This document shows, piece after piece, positions 15,870 through 24,855 of a stretch of 64,000 nucleotides of DNA. The stretch spans positions 124,001 through 188,000 of the forward strand of contig JAGTTP010000001.1 in NCBI GenBank assembly GCA_018223365.1, given 5' to 3'. Origin of the DNA: Clostridiaceae bacterium Marseille-Q4145 (GTDB taxonomy: Bacteria; Bacillota; Clostridia; Lachnospirales; Lachnospiraceae). A model generated the notes under the pieces. It saw only the letters and a list, made by a program, of their open reading frames with translations, had not been told where the DNA came from and did not search any database. Both the position numbers and the translations under genes were made by a program. Each line of letters opens with the position of its first letter. The first letter of the stretch is position 1.

Positions 15870-18289
15870 TACTGACGCAGCTCTGCGCCCAGAGCCTTAA
15901 GACCATCCAGGATTTTCTTCATTGCGGAAGTAATCTCAGTGTCCGTCAGAGTATGATCCTTTGCACGGAAGGAAAGGGAATAAGCGACAGACTTAAATCC
16001 TTCCTTGATCTGAGAACCTTCGTAAATGTCGAACAGTTCGTAGTTCTCCAGAATCTTTCCGCCTCTGGTCACGATGATCTCCTCAACCTGTCCTACCAGG
16101 ATCTCTTTCGGAAGTACCATGGAAATGTCTCTGGTCACTGCCGGGAATTTTGCAATGCCTTCATATTTTCTGTCGAAGGTTGCCTTTTCAACGATAGACG
16201 GCATGTCCAGAACAGCTACATAAGCGCGGTCACCAATACCATAATTTGCAGCAACGGTCGGATGAACCTCACCCATGTAACCAATCACGGTTCCATCATA
16301 AACGATATTTGCCTGGCGTCCCGGATGCAGGAAGGATTTTCCGGCATTCGGATCGTAAACTTCTTTCTCATGCATACCGATCTTGTCGAGGAACTCTTCT
16401 ACGACACCCTTCATGCTGAAGAAGTCGCCATCGCCATACATGCCAAGAGTGAACTGCATTCTCTCATCCGGCAATTCCGTCAGCGGAAGACTCTTCGGCA
16501 GATAAATATTTCCCATCTCATAGAGACGTACATTTTTATTTCTTCTATTGTAGTTGGTGGCCAGAGAAGTCAACATTCCATTCAGGGAAATGGTTCTCAT
16601 AATGGAGAAGTCCTCCCCCAGCGGATTGGAGATCAGGATAGCCTGACGCTCTTTTGCATCCTCCGGAAGCATCAGTTTGTCAAATACTTTCGGGCTCTCG
16701 AAGCTGTAAGTCATACCCTGGGAGAATCCACAGAACTCTGCGATATCTCTTGCAACAGCTCCAATTCTCAGATAGAACGGAAGCTTTCCTGTGGTTGCCT
16801 CTCCTCTAGGCAGAGTCGTCGGAATATTATCATATCCAAAGAAACGTGCTACTTCCTCAGCCAGATCTGCAGTACGGAACAGATCCTGACGGAAAGTCGG
16901 AGCTACGATCTCATTGGTCTTCTCATCATAAGCAAGCTCAATCGGTTTGAAGTATTCGAGCATCTGCTCTTTACTGATATCGGTTCCCAGCAGAGCATTG
17001 ATGCGGTCCGGCTCAAAGGGAATACGAACTTCCTCTTTCTTCACCGGATATACATCTACGGTTCCATCTACTACATCACCGGCATCCAGTTCTTCAATGA
17101 GTTGGCATGCACGGTCGATGGCTGCCTGTGCATTGTTGGGATCCAGACCCTTCTCAAACTTTCCGGAAGCTTCCGTACGAAGACCTACACGTTTGCTGGA
17201 AAGACGAATGTTAGTACCGTCGAAGCAGGCTGCCTCGAAGAGCATGGTCTTTACATCATCGGTGATCATGGAGTTCTCTCCACCCATGATACCTGCCATA
17301 CCAACGGCTTTCTCACCGTCGCAGATGACCAGAACGTTCTCATCCAGTGTTCTCTCCTGACCATCCAGAGTAACAAATTTTTCGTCATTTGCTGCACGGC
17401 GGACTACGATCTTATGGTCTGCAATGGTATCCAGATCATACGCGTGCATAGGCTGACCATACTCTTCCATGACGTAGTTGGTGATGTCCACAATGTTATT
17501 GATCGGGCGGATACCAACGGATGCCAGTCTTCTCTGCATCCATTCCGGTGACGGAGCAAGACGGATATTTTTTACAACTCTTGCACAATATCTGGAACAG
17601 AGATCCTCCGCCTGTACTTCTACTTTTATATAATCATTGACATCTCCGCCGCAGCCTTTGACTTCTACTACCGGAGCCTTAAATTCTTTGTGGAAGGTTG
17701 CAGCAGTCTCTCTTGCGAGGCCTAACGTGCTGTAACAGTCTACACGGTTGGAAGTAATCTCAAATTCAAACTCCACATCATGAAGTCCCAGTGCACCGAT
17801 GGCATCTGCGCCAACTTTCGCATCTTCCGGGAAGATATAGATACCGTATTCCGGTGCTTCCGGATACATGTCTCTGGTAGAACCAAGTTCCTCGATGGAG
17901 CACATCATACCGTTAGACTCAACCCCGCGGAGTTTGCCTTTTTTGATCTTAATTCCTCCCGGTGTCATCTTGCCGTCATGACCGCCAGCTACACGTCCGC
18001 CGTCCAGAACAACCGGAACTTTATCTCCTTCTTTCACGTTCGGAGCACCGGTTACGATCTGAATGGGTTCTGCCTCTCCGATATCTACCTGGCAGATGAT
18101 CAGCTTATCTGCATCCGGATGACGTTCGATTTTCTGAATCTGACCGATAACGATTTTCTCCAGGTCAGCATCCATTTTTGTAAATCCTTCCACCTTGGAA
18201 CCAGACAGGGTCATGGCATCGGTGAACTCCTGAGCCGTCACATCAAGCTCCGGCACATATGCTTTTATCCATGATAAAGATGTATTCAT
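15869..18289 (-). CDS. pheT: Phenylalanyl-tRNA synthetase beta subunit
   Basis: 806 residues, full length. It pairs with PheS to charge tRNA-Phe. Visible modules in order are the N-terminal tRNA-binding OB fold (IVIGQIQKIERHPDADKLIICQVDIG), the B3/B4 editing region (VDCYSTLGLARE, MHAYD), the B5 region with GVGLR-like KRVGLRTEASGKFEKGLD, and the C-terminal FDX-ACB domain (KFPAVTRDISMVLPKE). It starts 15 bases after pheS and is read by the same T-box-controlled message. Confidence 0.97.
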   Translation of the reverse strand: MNTSLSWIKAYVPELDVTAQEFTDAMTLSGSKVEGFTKMDADLEKIVIGQIQKIERHPDADKLIICQVDIGEAEPIQIVTGAPNVKEGDKVPVVLDGGRVAGGHDGKMTPGGIKIKKGKLRGVESNGMMCSIEELGSTRDMYPEAPEYGIYIFPEDAKVGADAIGALGLHDVEFEFEITSNRVDCYSTLGLARETAATFHKEFKAPVVEVKGCGGDVNDYIKVEVQAEDLCSRYCARVVKNIRLAPSPEWMQRRLASVGIRPINNIVDITNYVMEEYGQPMHAYDLDTIADHKIVVRRAANDEKFVTLDGQERTLDENVLVICDGEKAVGMAGIMGGENSMITDDVKTMLFEAACFDGTNIRLSSKRVGLRTEASGKFEKGLDPNNAQAAIDRACQLIEELDAGDVVDGTVDVYPVKKEEVRIPFEPDRINALLGTDISKEQMLEYFKPIELAYDEKTNEIVAPTFRQDLFRTADLAEEVARFFGYDNIPTTLPRGEATTGKLPFYLRIGAVARDIAEFCGFSQGMTYSFESPKVFDKLMLPEDAKERQAILISNPLGEDFSIMRTISLNGMLTSLATNYNRRNKNVRLYEMGNIYLPKSLPLTELPDERMQFTLGMYGDGDFFSMKGVVEEFLDKIGMHEKEVYDPNAGKSFLHPGRQANIVYDGTVIGYMGEVHPTVAANYGIGDRAYVAVLDMPSIVEKATFDRKYEGIAKFPAVTRDISMVLPKEILVGQVEEIIVTRGGKILENYELFDIYEGSQIKEGFKSVAYSLSFRAKDHTLTDTEITSAMKKILDGLKALGAELRQ

Positions 18290-18304
18290 CTTGTAATTTC
18301 CTCC

Positions 18305-19324
18305 TTAGAACTGTTTCAAGAATCTGATGTCGTTTTCATACAGCAGTCTCATATCGTCAATCTCATATTTCAACAGTGCGATACGTTCCAGACCTACACC
18401 AAATGCAAAACCAGTGTACTCGTTCGGGTCAATGCCGCACATCTCCAGTACATGAGGATGTACCATACCGCATCCAAGGATCTCAATCCAGCCGGAACCT
18501 TTACAAAAACGGCAGCCTTTACCACCGCATTTGAAGCAGGATACGTCTACCTCTGCACTCGGCTCCGTGAAGGGGAAGTGATGGGGACGGAATTTCGTCT
18601 TAGTTTCTGCTCCAAACAGCTCTTTTGCGAACTCTTCCAGAGTTCCCTTCAGGTCAGCAAAGGTAATATTCTTATCAATAACCAGTCCCTCGATCTGATG
18701 GAAGGACGGAGAATGAGTTGCGTCTACTTCGTCAGAACGGAATACACGTCCCGGAGAAATCATACGGATCGGAAGCTTTCCTTTTTCCATGATTCTTGCC
18801 TGCACCGGAGAGGTCTGGGTTCTGAGCACGATGTCCTTGTTGATATAGAAGGTATCCTGCTCATCCTTTGCCGGATGATTTGCCGGAATATTCAGTTTTT
18901 CGAAGTTGTAAAGATCATACTCAACCTCCGGTCCTTCGATCACTTCATATCCCATACCAATGAAGATACGCTCTACTTCTTCCAGAGCAATGGTGTTCGG
19001 ATGTCTGTGTCCGACACTGTTCTTCTTTGCCGGAAGAGTAACATCGATCACTTCTGATTTCAGTTTTGCCTCCAGAAGCAGCTTGTCCATGTTCTTCTTT
19101 GCCTCTTCCATGACCTTCTCGATCTCGGCTCTGGTATCATTTACCAGCTGTCCGAAAGCCGGACGGTCTTCCGGAGCTAACTCTTTCATACTCTTTAAGA
19201 GTGCAGTAAGCTCCCCTTTCTTTCCAAGTACGGATACACGTACTTCATTCAGCGCATCAGGATTGCCGGATGCTTTGATACGTGCAATAGCCTCTTCTCT
19301 GATTTTCTGCAGTTTTTCTTTCAT
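18305..19324 (-). CDS. pheS: Phenylalanyl-tRNA synthetase alpha subunit
   Basis: 339 residues, the catalytic class II subunit. The N-terminal coiled coil is followed by [17 protein letters not shown], motif 2 ([25 protein letters not shown]) and the C-terminal motif 3 region ([22 protein letters not shown]). [17 protein letters not shown] is a zinc-like Cys cluster known in some clostridial PheS proteins. It is the first gene of the pheS-pheT-cotH transcript, about 45 bases after the terminator of its T-box leader. Confidence 0.97.
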   Translation of the reverse strand: MKEKLQKIREEAIARIKASGNPDALNEVRVSVLGKKGELTALLKSMKELAPEDRPAFGQLVNDTRAEIEKVMEEAKKNMDKLLLEAKLKSEVIDVTLPAKKNSVGHRHPNTIALEEVERIFIGMGYEVIEGPEVEYDLYNFEKLNIPANHPAKDEQDTFYINKDIVLRTQTSPVQARIMEKGKLPIRMISPGRVFRSDEVDATHSPSFHQIEGLVIDKNITFADLKGTLEEFAKELFGAETKTKFRPHHFPFTEPSAEVDVSCFKCGGKGCRFCKGSGWIEILGCGMVHPHVLEMCGIDPNEYTGFAFGVGLERIALLKYEIDDMRLLYENDIRFLKQF

Positions 19325-19370
19325 GACTGAACTCCTTTCATATAGTCTCAGGGTTCCCTTTGTTTCAGAT

Positions 19371-19634
19371 AATAAAAAAACTCCATCCCCAAACAGGGAC
19401 GAAGTCTGTAATCCGTGGTACCACCCTTATTTCCGATCTTCTTTCGACCGGACACTCATGCCGCGTAACGTGCGGTGAACGTCATTCCCCTACTTTTCAT
19501 ATATAATTTCAGGGATGCTGCTCCGGTGGGAAATTCACAATACTGTCTGAACCGGGATGAGCTTACAGCCGCTGGCTCTTCCTCTCTGTCGGAAAACAGG
19601 TTGCTACTGACACCTTCTACGCATTTCCATATCG
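19371..19634 (-). promoter_or_regulatory. T-box leader of pheST
   Basis: On the minus strand the leader contains the invariant T-box segment GGGTGGTACCACG (19414-19426), which pairs with the uncharged tRNA acceptor end. It is followed by the terminator CTTCGTCCC...GGGGATGGAG plus seven T (19374-19404). The long structured 5' part fits Stem I, and a TTC in TGTGAATTTCCCACC (at 19530-19532) is the best candidate Phe specifier. Uncharged tRNA-Phe should favour read-through into pheS. Confidence 0.9.
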
Positions 19635-19640
19635 ATATTA

Positions 19641-19669
19641 ACTATAGCATAAATTTTTTTAGTGGTCAA
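19641..19669 (-). promoter_or_regulatory. Promoter of the pheST T-box operon
   Basis: Minus strand TTGACC (19664-19669), 17-base spacer, TATAGT (19641-19646). The -35 box lies inside the 3' end of the YihY-family gene. Confidence 0.85.
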
Positions 19670-20465
19670 GCCAGAAATGGTTAATCTCGACTCCGATCAG
19701 TACAATATACATGACAAAATAAAGCCAGAACATAAATAACATTAACGTGGTCAGACTTCCATACATGGTATAGGCTCTGGTGTATTCAATATAAATGGAA
19801 AATCCAAAGGAAAACAGATACCATGCCACCGCAGAAAACAAAGCCCCCGGCAACTGATCCACAAAAGTCGTCTTCCGGTTTGGCAGCATCATATAAAGCA
19901 CTGCAAAAAATACCATAAATAAGATCAGCATAATCAACAGGCGGAACGTAAGCAGAATCCGCGTAATTACCGTCAAAAACGGAAAGTGATGCCTGATCCA
20001 CAGATGAATGGAGGTTCCAAAGACAATGAGCACCAGAGATGCCACCACCAGCAGTACAAAAATCAAGGCAAAGACCGCTCCCCGCAGGCGAAGCATCAGA
20101 TAATTAGGTTTTCGATCCACCTGACAGATGGCATTCATTCCCCGGTTCAGCGCCATAAAACTTTTTCCAGCTGACCAAACCATCACAAGAGCGGACAGGG
20201 AAATAGTTGCCACCGTCCGGCTGTACATTTCATCCACCATGCCAATAACCCAGCTTCGGAACCCCAGGGGAATCACCGTCTGAATCAGATTATAAAGGTC
20301 TGCTTTTCCCACTCCGGTAAATTGTACCAGTGACAGCAGCATAATCGTGAGCGGCAGAAATGACAGAATAATAAAATACGCAGACTGCGCCGCATATGCC
20401 CCTACATGAGCACTCTCCAGGTCTTTTTTTATTTCCAGTATCATGATAATCAGTCTGCGCAGCAT
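19659..20465 (-). CDS. YihY/BrkB-family inner membrane protein
   Basis: 268 residues with about six membrane segments. The N-terminal signature HVGAYAAQSAYFIILSFLPL and the later GALFSAVAWYLFSFGFSIYI and YGSLTTLMLFMFWLYFVMYI are typical of the YihY/virulence factor BrkB family (formerly annotated ribonuclease BN). The molecular function is unknown; envelope transport roles have been suggested. A GGAAAGGG-type site precedes the ATG. It follows the SpoIID-like gene by 47 bases and may share its message. Its final bases overlap the pheST promoter. Confidence 0.88.
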   Translation of the reverse strand: MLRRLIIMILEIKKDLESAHVGAYAAQSAYFIILSFLPLTIMLLSLVQFTGVGKADLYNLIQTVIPLGFRSWVIGMVDEMYSRTVATISLSALVMVWSAGKSFMALNRGMNAICQVDRKPNYLMLRLRGAVFALIFVLLVVASLVLIVFGTSIHLWIRHHFPFLTVITRILLTFRLLIMLILFMVFFAVLYMMLPNRKTTFVDQLPGALFSAVAWYLFSFGFSIYIEYTRAYTMYGSLTTLMLFMFWLYFVMYIVLIGVEINHFWLDH

Positions 20466-20512
20466 GTAATTTACCCTTTCCGTGCATGGTTTGCCTGCTT
20501 ATCATACCCTGT

Positions 20513-21745
20513 TTATTTCAAAATAGCAAGCTCTATGTCTTTATAAAAATAATGAAGAATGAACTCGTAAGTTTCCCCCTGCTCTGCCAGAATCCGCGCT
20601 CCGTTCTGGCTCATACCGGCTCCATGTCCCAGACCGCCTCCATACACCTCATATCCGACTGTTTTCCCATCTTTCTGTACCGGTTCCAGCACAAAATAGC
20701 CGCTGGGAAGAAGACTGCTTCCTTCTGCTTCTGTGCCGTCATTTTTATGTATGGCTCCTCCGGGAATACTGAGCAGCTGCCGGATAGGATATTCATAGGT
20801 GACACTCTCTGAAGCCTGCTCACCTCTGAGCAGAAGACGTTGTACTGCTCCTCCGGTATTTCTTTCCGTCACTTCTACCTGTATTATTTTTTCTTCAAAT
20901 CCCAGCTGCTTTTCTGCATTTTCCTGGATTTGCGGAAGTGCCACATAACAGTTCCAGCGATACCAGGGTTCAGTGATCTCCAGGTCATCCGCATGTTTTT
21001 TTCGAATGAATTTTGCAAATGTCTTTTCCGAAGTCAGGTTCTTTTCCGATTTCTTTGTATTGACCAGCCGTCCTGCAATATAAGGGGTCTTCTCTCGATC
21101 TCCTTTTTCCCAGATATTTTCATCCGTAGTCGATCCGCAGGATGTGGAAAAATAATAGGCCTTTACAGGTTTGTTCTGATACAGCATAATTTGTCCCGCC
21201 GTCTCTTTCACTGCCTGATCTGTACTCTCCTGCGGCTCCACCTGATGATAAACCTGAAAAGACACGCTGTCATCCACATGGGCTTCATATTCCGGATATG
21301 CATAGTCCTGCATATGCCAGACTGCATAGGTTCTGGCACAGATGGCCTGTGCTTTCAAAGCCTCCGCGGCATACCTGGATGGCATTTCGCTGGGAACCAC
21401 CCAGCGCAGATACTCCTCCAAAGGCACCTCATTGACAATCACCCATCCATCCTTCTCCTCATAATACTGCAGAGTTCCCGGATAATCTTTCTCCTCAAGC
21501 TTTTCTTTATGATAAATACTTCCCTGGTCTCCTACGAGCAGTACCCTGATCTTTGGATTTGTTCCCGGAGAAATCCACTGCTCCGGTTCTGTCTCTTCTT
21601 CTCCTTTTGAGATTTCTAATCGTTCTCCCTCTTCTCCCAGTTTTTCATCCGTCAATTCTTCCACCCTTCCTGCAGCCATGAAGAGCAAAAGAATCGTAAG
21701 CCCAACCAGAAACCACACTTTTTGTTTTAATCTGCTGCTGTGCAT
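20513..21745 (-). CDS. SpoIID/LytB-domain protein
   Basis: 410 residues. A single N-terminal membrane anchor (residues 9-25) precedes an acidic linker and the SpoIID domain: WVVPSEMPSRYAAEALKAQA with ICARTYAVWHM, the YFSTSCGSTTDENIW segment, and the C-terminal GGGLGHGAGMSQNGARILAEQG. SpoIID is a lytic transglycosylase that trims denuded glycan strands during engulfment. Whether this is the sporulation enzyme itself or one of several paralogues in this group is uncertain, since spoIIIC or spoIIQ neighbours are not seen. GGAGG precedes the ATG by 6 bases. Confidence 0.85.
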   Translation of the reverse strand: MHSSRLKQKVWFLVGLTILLLFMAAGRVEELTDEKLGEEGERLEISKGEEETEPEQWISPGTNPKIRVLLVGDQGSIYHKEKLEEKDYPGTLQYYEEKDGWVIVNEVPLEEYLRWVVPSEMPSRYAAEALKAQAICARTYAVWHMQDYAYPEYEAHVDDSVSFQVYHQVEPQESTDQAVKETAGQIMLYQNKPVKAYYFSTSCGSTTDENIWEKGDREKTPYIAGRLVNTKKSEKNLTSEKTFAKFIRKKHADDLEITEPWYRWNCYVALPQIQENAEKQLGFEEKIIQVEVTERNTGGAVQRLLLRGEQASESVTYEYPIRQLLSIPGGAIHKNDGTEAEGSSLLPSGYFVLEPVQKDGKTVGYEVYGGGLGHGAGMSQNGARILAEQGETYEFILHYFYKDIELAILK

Positions 21746-21791
21746 TCTCTTCCTCCACTGGTTGTATAAAAACTATATTTGCATCCTATGA

Positions 21792-21827
21792 CGAAAAAAA
21801 CGGGTACTGCATCTTCTGCAATACCCG
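21792..21827 (-). terminator. Terminator of 6S RNA
   Basis: Minus strand CGGGTATTGCA / TGCAGTACCCG stem followed by seven T. It closes the 6S RNA transcript directly after its base stem. Confidence 0.8.
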
Positions 21828-21834
21828 GTATCTT

Positions 21835-22028
21835 CCGTTTCCCAAAGTGCCGTTCCCTGTATTTTGACGCCTAGCCATGAGCTAGGTGGGTAACCTCAAC
21901 AAGTATTCAGCCTTCCACTGGCGTCCGGTAGGGACGGAGGCGTGACATCCAACTTGCGATTTTGGAATCCCATAAACGTAAATGTAGGTTCAAAATAACA
22001 GGGCTCTCGAACACCCCAGGAAATCTGT
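21835..22028 (-). ncRNA. ssrS: 6S RNA
   Basis: About 194 bases transcribed on the minus strand. The 5' end carries TTTCCTGGGGTGTTCGAGAGC, close to the conserved 6S start (CUGxGGUGUUCG). It can pair with the 3' GAACGGCACTTTGGGAAA to form the closing stem. The interior is purine/pyrimidine-balanced with smaller hairpins around a central open region, and there is no reading frame. 6S RNA binds sigma-70-type RNA polymerase holoenzyme by mimicking an open promoter and lowers transcription in stationary phase. A perfectly spaced promoter lies upstream and a terminator downstream, so it is an independent unit between cutC and the SpoIID-like gene. Confidence 0.85.
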
Positions 22029-22034
22029 ATCCTT

Positions 22035-22063
22035 AGTATACCCTATTTCCTGCAATTTGACAA
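22035..22063 (-). promoter_or_regulatory. 6S RNA promoter
   Basis: Minus strand TTGTCA (22058-22063), 17-base spacer, TATACT (22035-22040). Initiation would fall near 22028. Confidence 0.8.
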
Positions 22064-22093
22064 CCAGAGTAGAAAAAAACTTACGAAAATATA

Positions 22094-22855
22094 TCATTTT
22101 TCACAGAAATGTGACAAAATCCGGGATGCCGCAAGAATCTCCTCCTCATCTGTCCGCCAGATCTCAAACTCACTGATTCCAGGCAGCCCCATAGGAACTC
22201 CTTCTCTCCGATATGTCATGGAAGATGGTATCGTCTTCTTTCCAGACATATGATAAGCAAGAATTCCTGTCAATGGATACAGCTTCTCAATGGAATCCCC
22301 ATGAATACCTGCCCCGGCCATCAGCGTAATCCGGTTTCCGGCCATTTTCTGAAGGCGTTTCAGACAATCTGCCCCTTTCAGTGCGCTCTCCTTTTGTCCG
22401 GATGTCAGGATCGTTCCAATCCCCAGGGAAATCGTCTGCTCCAGTGCTTCCTCCGGATCTCTGCATACATCAAATGCCCGGTGTAATGTAATTTCCATAT
22501 CTCCGGCCAAATCCACCAGTCGTTTCATTCGCTCCAGATCAAGACTTCCATCTTCCTTCAGGCAGCCAATGACAACTGCGTCAGCGCCCAGTTTTCTGAA
22601 ATGAGATACCTGATGTTCCATTATCTGAAATTCTTCTTCTGTATAGCAGAAATCTCCAAATCTTGGGCGGATCAGCACCCGTGTAGGAAGACTGGAATGT
22701 TCCCTGACACTACGGTACAGCCATTCATCTGGCGTCACTCCCCCGATGATCAGATGCCCGCATAACTCCAGACGGTCGGCGCCACCCCGTTCTGCCGCTT
22801 CTGCAGATTCCGGACTGTCCACACAGGCTTCCAGAATCATTTTGCTATGTTTCAT
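22094..22855 (-). CDS. cutC: CutC-family protein
   Basis: 253 residues forming a TIM barrel of the CutC family, originally linked to copper homeostasis in E. coli although the molecular activity is unproven. Family segments are ILEACVDSPESAEAAERGGADRLELC (split here for length: ILEACVDSPESA and GGADRLELC), IRPRFGDFCY, ITLHRAFD, TILTSGQ and MAGAGI. GGGAGGG lies 7 bases before the ATG. The group II intron ends 40 bases upstream, between this start and the pckA terminator. No copper exporter or chaperone is nearby, so a copper role here is only by family. Confidence 0.88.
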   Translation of the reverse strand: MKHSKMILEACVDSPESAEAAERGGADRLELCGHLIIGGVTPDEWLYRSVREHSSLPTRVLIRPRFGDFCYTEEEFQIMEHQVSHFRKLGADAVVIGCLKEDGSLDLERMKRLVDLAGDMEITLHRAFDVCRDPEEALEQTISLGIGTILTSGQKESALKGADCLKRLQKMAGNRITLMAGAGIHGDSIEKLYPLTGILAYHMSGKKTIPSSMTYRREGVPMGLPGISEFEIWRTDEEEILAASRILSHFCEK

Positions 22856-22894
22856 TGTATGACCCTCCCTTTTTCTTTATACCTGCAGATCATA

Positions 22895-24798
22895 ATCGAG
22901 TAGGAGGGAGTGATTAGCTCCCGTCCTCTCACACCACCGTGCGTACCGTTCGGTACACGGCGGTTTCAATAGTTGACGTGCACCGACTGATAAGCTGTGG
23001 CTAAATCGTAGAAGCCACCGTTTATCAGTCTTTCTTTTGTCATGGCTTTCTTAACTGTTGTCAGATTCGCACAATACCATTGTCCTCTTCGGCAGTTTGC
23101 TGCCATGTTCGCATAGTATTCGTGTACTCCCATCTTTATCAGATTTCTTTTCTTTGTTCTTGGAAGTTTCCACTGTTTCCATATACACATGCGTATTCTG
23201 TGATAGAGCCATCCGTTGATATCTTCAATGTTGCTCCTCATACTTGCTATTCCGTAATAGTTCAGCCATCCTCTTGCATATACCTTGATTTTCTCAAGGC
23301 TTGGTTTGATTGACTGACATCGTTTACGGGAAGACAACTCCTTCAGTCTGGACTTAAACTTCTTCCATGACTTCGGATGAACTCGGACATAAATGCCTTT
23401 TCCGTTCCTTCCCAATGCAAAGCCAAGGAATTTAAAATTTCGGATTGCAAATACGCTGACCGTACGACTCTTTTCTCGGTTGACTATAAGTTTCAGCCTC
23501 TCCTCAAGATATTTTGTACTGCTTTCCAAGAGTCTCTCAGATGCTCGCTTGCTCTTTGCAAGAAGCACAATGTCATCTGCATATCTTATGCATGGAACAC
23601 CTCTTTTCAAGAATTCTTGGTCAAACTCATTGAGGTAGACATTTGCCAACAATGGTGATAGATTCCCACCTTGTGGTGAGCCTTCCTCTGTGTCAATGAC
23701 TACTCCGTTTTCCATTACACCGCTTTTCAGGTAGCGCTTTATCAACTGTACTACACGTTCATCTTTTACATTCTTTCGGAGAAGATTGATGAGAATTTCG
23801 TGATTAAGAGTATCGAAGTACTTTGTCAAGTCAAGGACTACAGCAAATGTATAGCCTTGTTCGGTATACTCCTTAACCTTAAGTATTGCGTCTTTTGCAC
23901 TTCTGTTCGGACGATAGCCATAGCTGTCCTCTGCAAACAGCGGTTCATAGATTGGCACTAACTGTTGGGTTATTGCCTGTTGAAGTGTACGGTCTACCAC
24001 TGTTGGTATGCCAAGCTTTCGCACACCACCATCTGGTTTGGGAATCTCAACTCGTCTTACTGGAGACGGAGTATACTTTATACGATAAATGCGGCCGGTT
24101 ATCTCTTGTTGATGCTCCTTTAGATATGGAAGAGCCTCTTCAATGGTCATGCCATCAATTCCTGGCGCTCCCTTGTTTGCCTTAACTCTCTTATACGCTC
24201 TGTTAAAGTTATCTTTATACAGTATCGCTTCTAAAAGTCTCGGCTGTGCACTGTCTCTTTCTTTCCATATCCGATTGAATGACCTAGACGCTTTCACATA
24301 CCCTTCATGTTCCGCATTATCTCTTTGCGAACAGCCATTGTTTTCAATGTTTTCTGCCATAGACGGTCATTCCTCCTTTCTCGGTCATACTCAAGACTCC
24401 TACTGATTCGGTCCTTCACCTCTCGGCTACTATGACCTCTGCTGACTTCTATGCGTTCAGCATTGCTTTATGCAATGATTACCTCTTTCAAGGCATACCG
24501 CACAGACCTCCCCGGGTACCACACGTTTCTTCCTCTCCATCCATCTGCCTCATTTATCATACATGATTCCGTGTAGTTATTGGGCTTTGACTTGACTTGT
24601 AGCCTTACCCTCATGCATAACCTTATATGAGATTTCTGTTCGTCAGACCAGAGATTTGCCCGTGGTTAGTCTGTTCCCACATCCGGCTTCCTTTAGATTC
24701 CACCTCACGATGGACACCCTTGCCTTCGGCTATATCCTTCCCACTACCGGGCGGATTCGGGACTTTAACCCGTTAGAAACGTGCGCCGCCGGGCGCAC
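22895..24798 (-). mobile_element. Group II intron, complete
   Basis: About 1.9 kb on the minus strand. The 5' end is GTGCGCCCGGC at 24798, the bacterial group II start. Some 435 bases of structured RNA precede the maturase gene. Domain V (22933-22964) follows the maturase stop at once: ACCGCCGTG-TACC-GAAC-GGTA-CG-CACGGTGGT, a textbook 34-base-type hairpin with a two-base bulge and a CGC triad. Domain VI (GGGAGCTAATCACTCCC) and CTACTCGAT end the element near 22895. It sits immediately downstream of the pckA terminator stem-loop, the habit of group IIC introns, though I do not fix the class. The 3' boundary may be off by a few bases. Confidence 0.88.
22966..24360 (-). CDS. ltrA: Group II intron reverse transcriptase/maturase
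   Basis: 464 residues. Reverse transcriptase blocks in order: GAPGIDGMTIEEALPYLKEH, RRVEIPKPDGGVRKLGIPTV, FAEDSYGYRPNRSAKDAI, VLDLTKYFDTLNHEIL, EEGSPQGGNLSPLLANVYL and the catalytic YADD (CIRYADDIVLLAKS), then the thumb and maturase X domain (ARGWLNYYGIASM). No HNH endonuclease domain follows, as in C- and D-like lineages. All catalytic residues are intact, so splicing and mobility look possible. AGGAGG precedes the ATG by 10 bases. It lies wholly inside the intron. Confidence 0.95.
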   Translation of the reverse strand: MAENIENNGCSQRDNAEHEGYVKASRSFNRIWKERDSAQPRLLEAILYKDNFNRAYKRVKANKGAPGIDGMTIEEALPYLKEHQQEITGRIYRIKYTPSPVRRVEIPKPDGGVRKLGIPTVVDRTLQQAITQQLVPIYEPLFAEDSYGYRPNRSAKDAILKVKEYTEQGYTFAVVLDLTKYFDTLNHEILINLLRKNVKDERVVQLIKRYLKSGVMENGVVIDTEEGSPQGGNLSPLLANVYLNEFDQEFLKRGVPCIRYADDIVLLAKSKRASERLLESSTKYLEERLKLIVNREKSRTVSVFAIRNFKFLGFALGRNGKGIYVRVHPKSWKKFKSRLKELSSRKRCQSIKPSLEKIKVYARGWLNYYGIASMRSNIEDINGWLYHRIRMCIWKQWKLPRTKKRNLIKMGVHEYYANMAANCRRGQWYCANLTTVKKAMTKERLINGGFYDLATAYQSVHVNY

Positions 24799-24836
24799 AA
24801 GCGAGAAAGGAGTGCTGCCTAAGCAACACTCCTTTG
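24799..24836 (-). terminator. pckA terminator, abutting the intron
   Basis: Minus strand stem AAAGGAGTGTTGC / GCAGCACTCCTTT with a TTAG-type loop and the run TTTCTCGCTT, which ends exactly where the intron begins. The intron appears to have inserted into the T-rich tail of this hairpin. Confidence 0.8.
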
Positions 24837-24855
24837 ATCATTCATAAATATAAGA

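Noticed and set aside
15953..17551. Plus-strand frame of 532 codons inside pheT
   Set aside because: Antisense shadow of a fully conserved pheT; no recognisable protein features.
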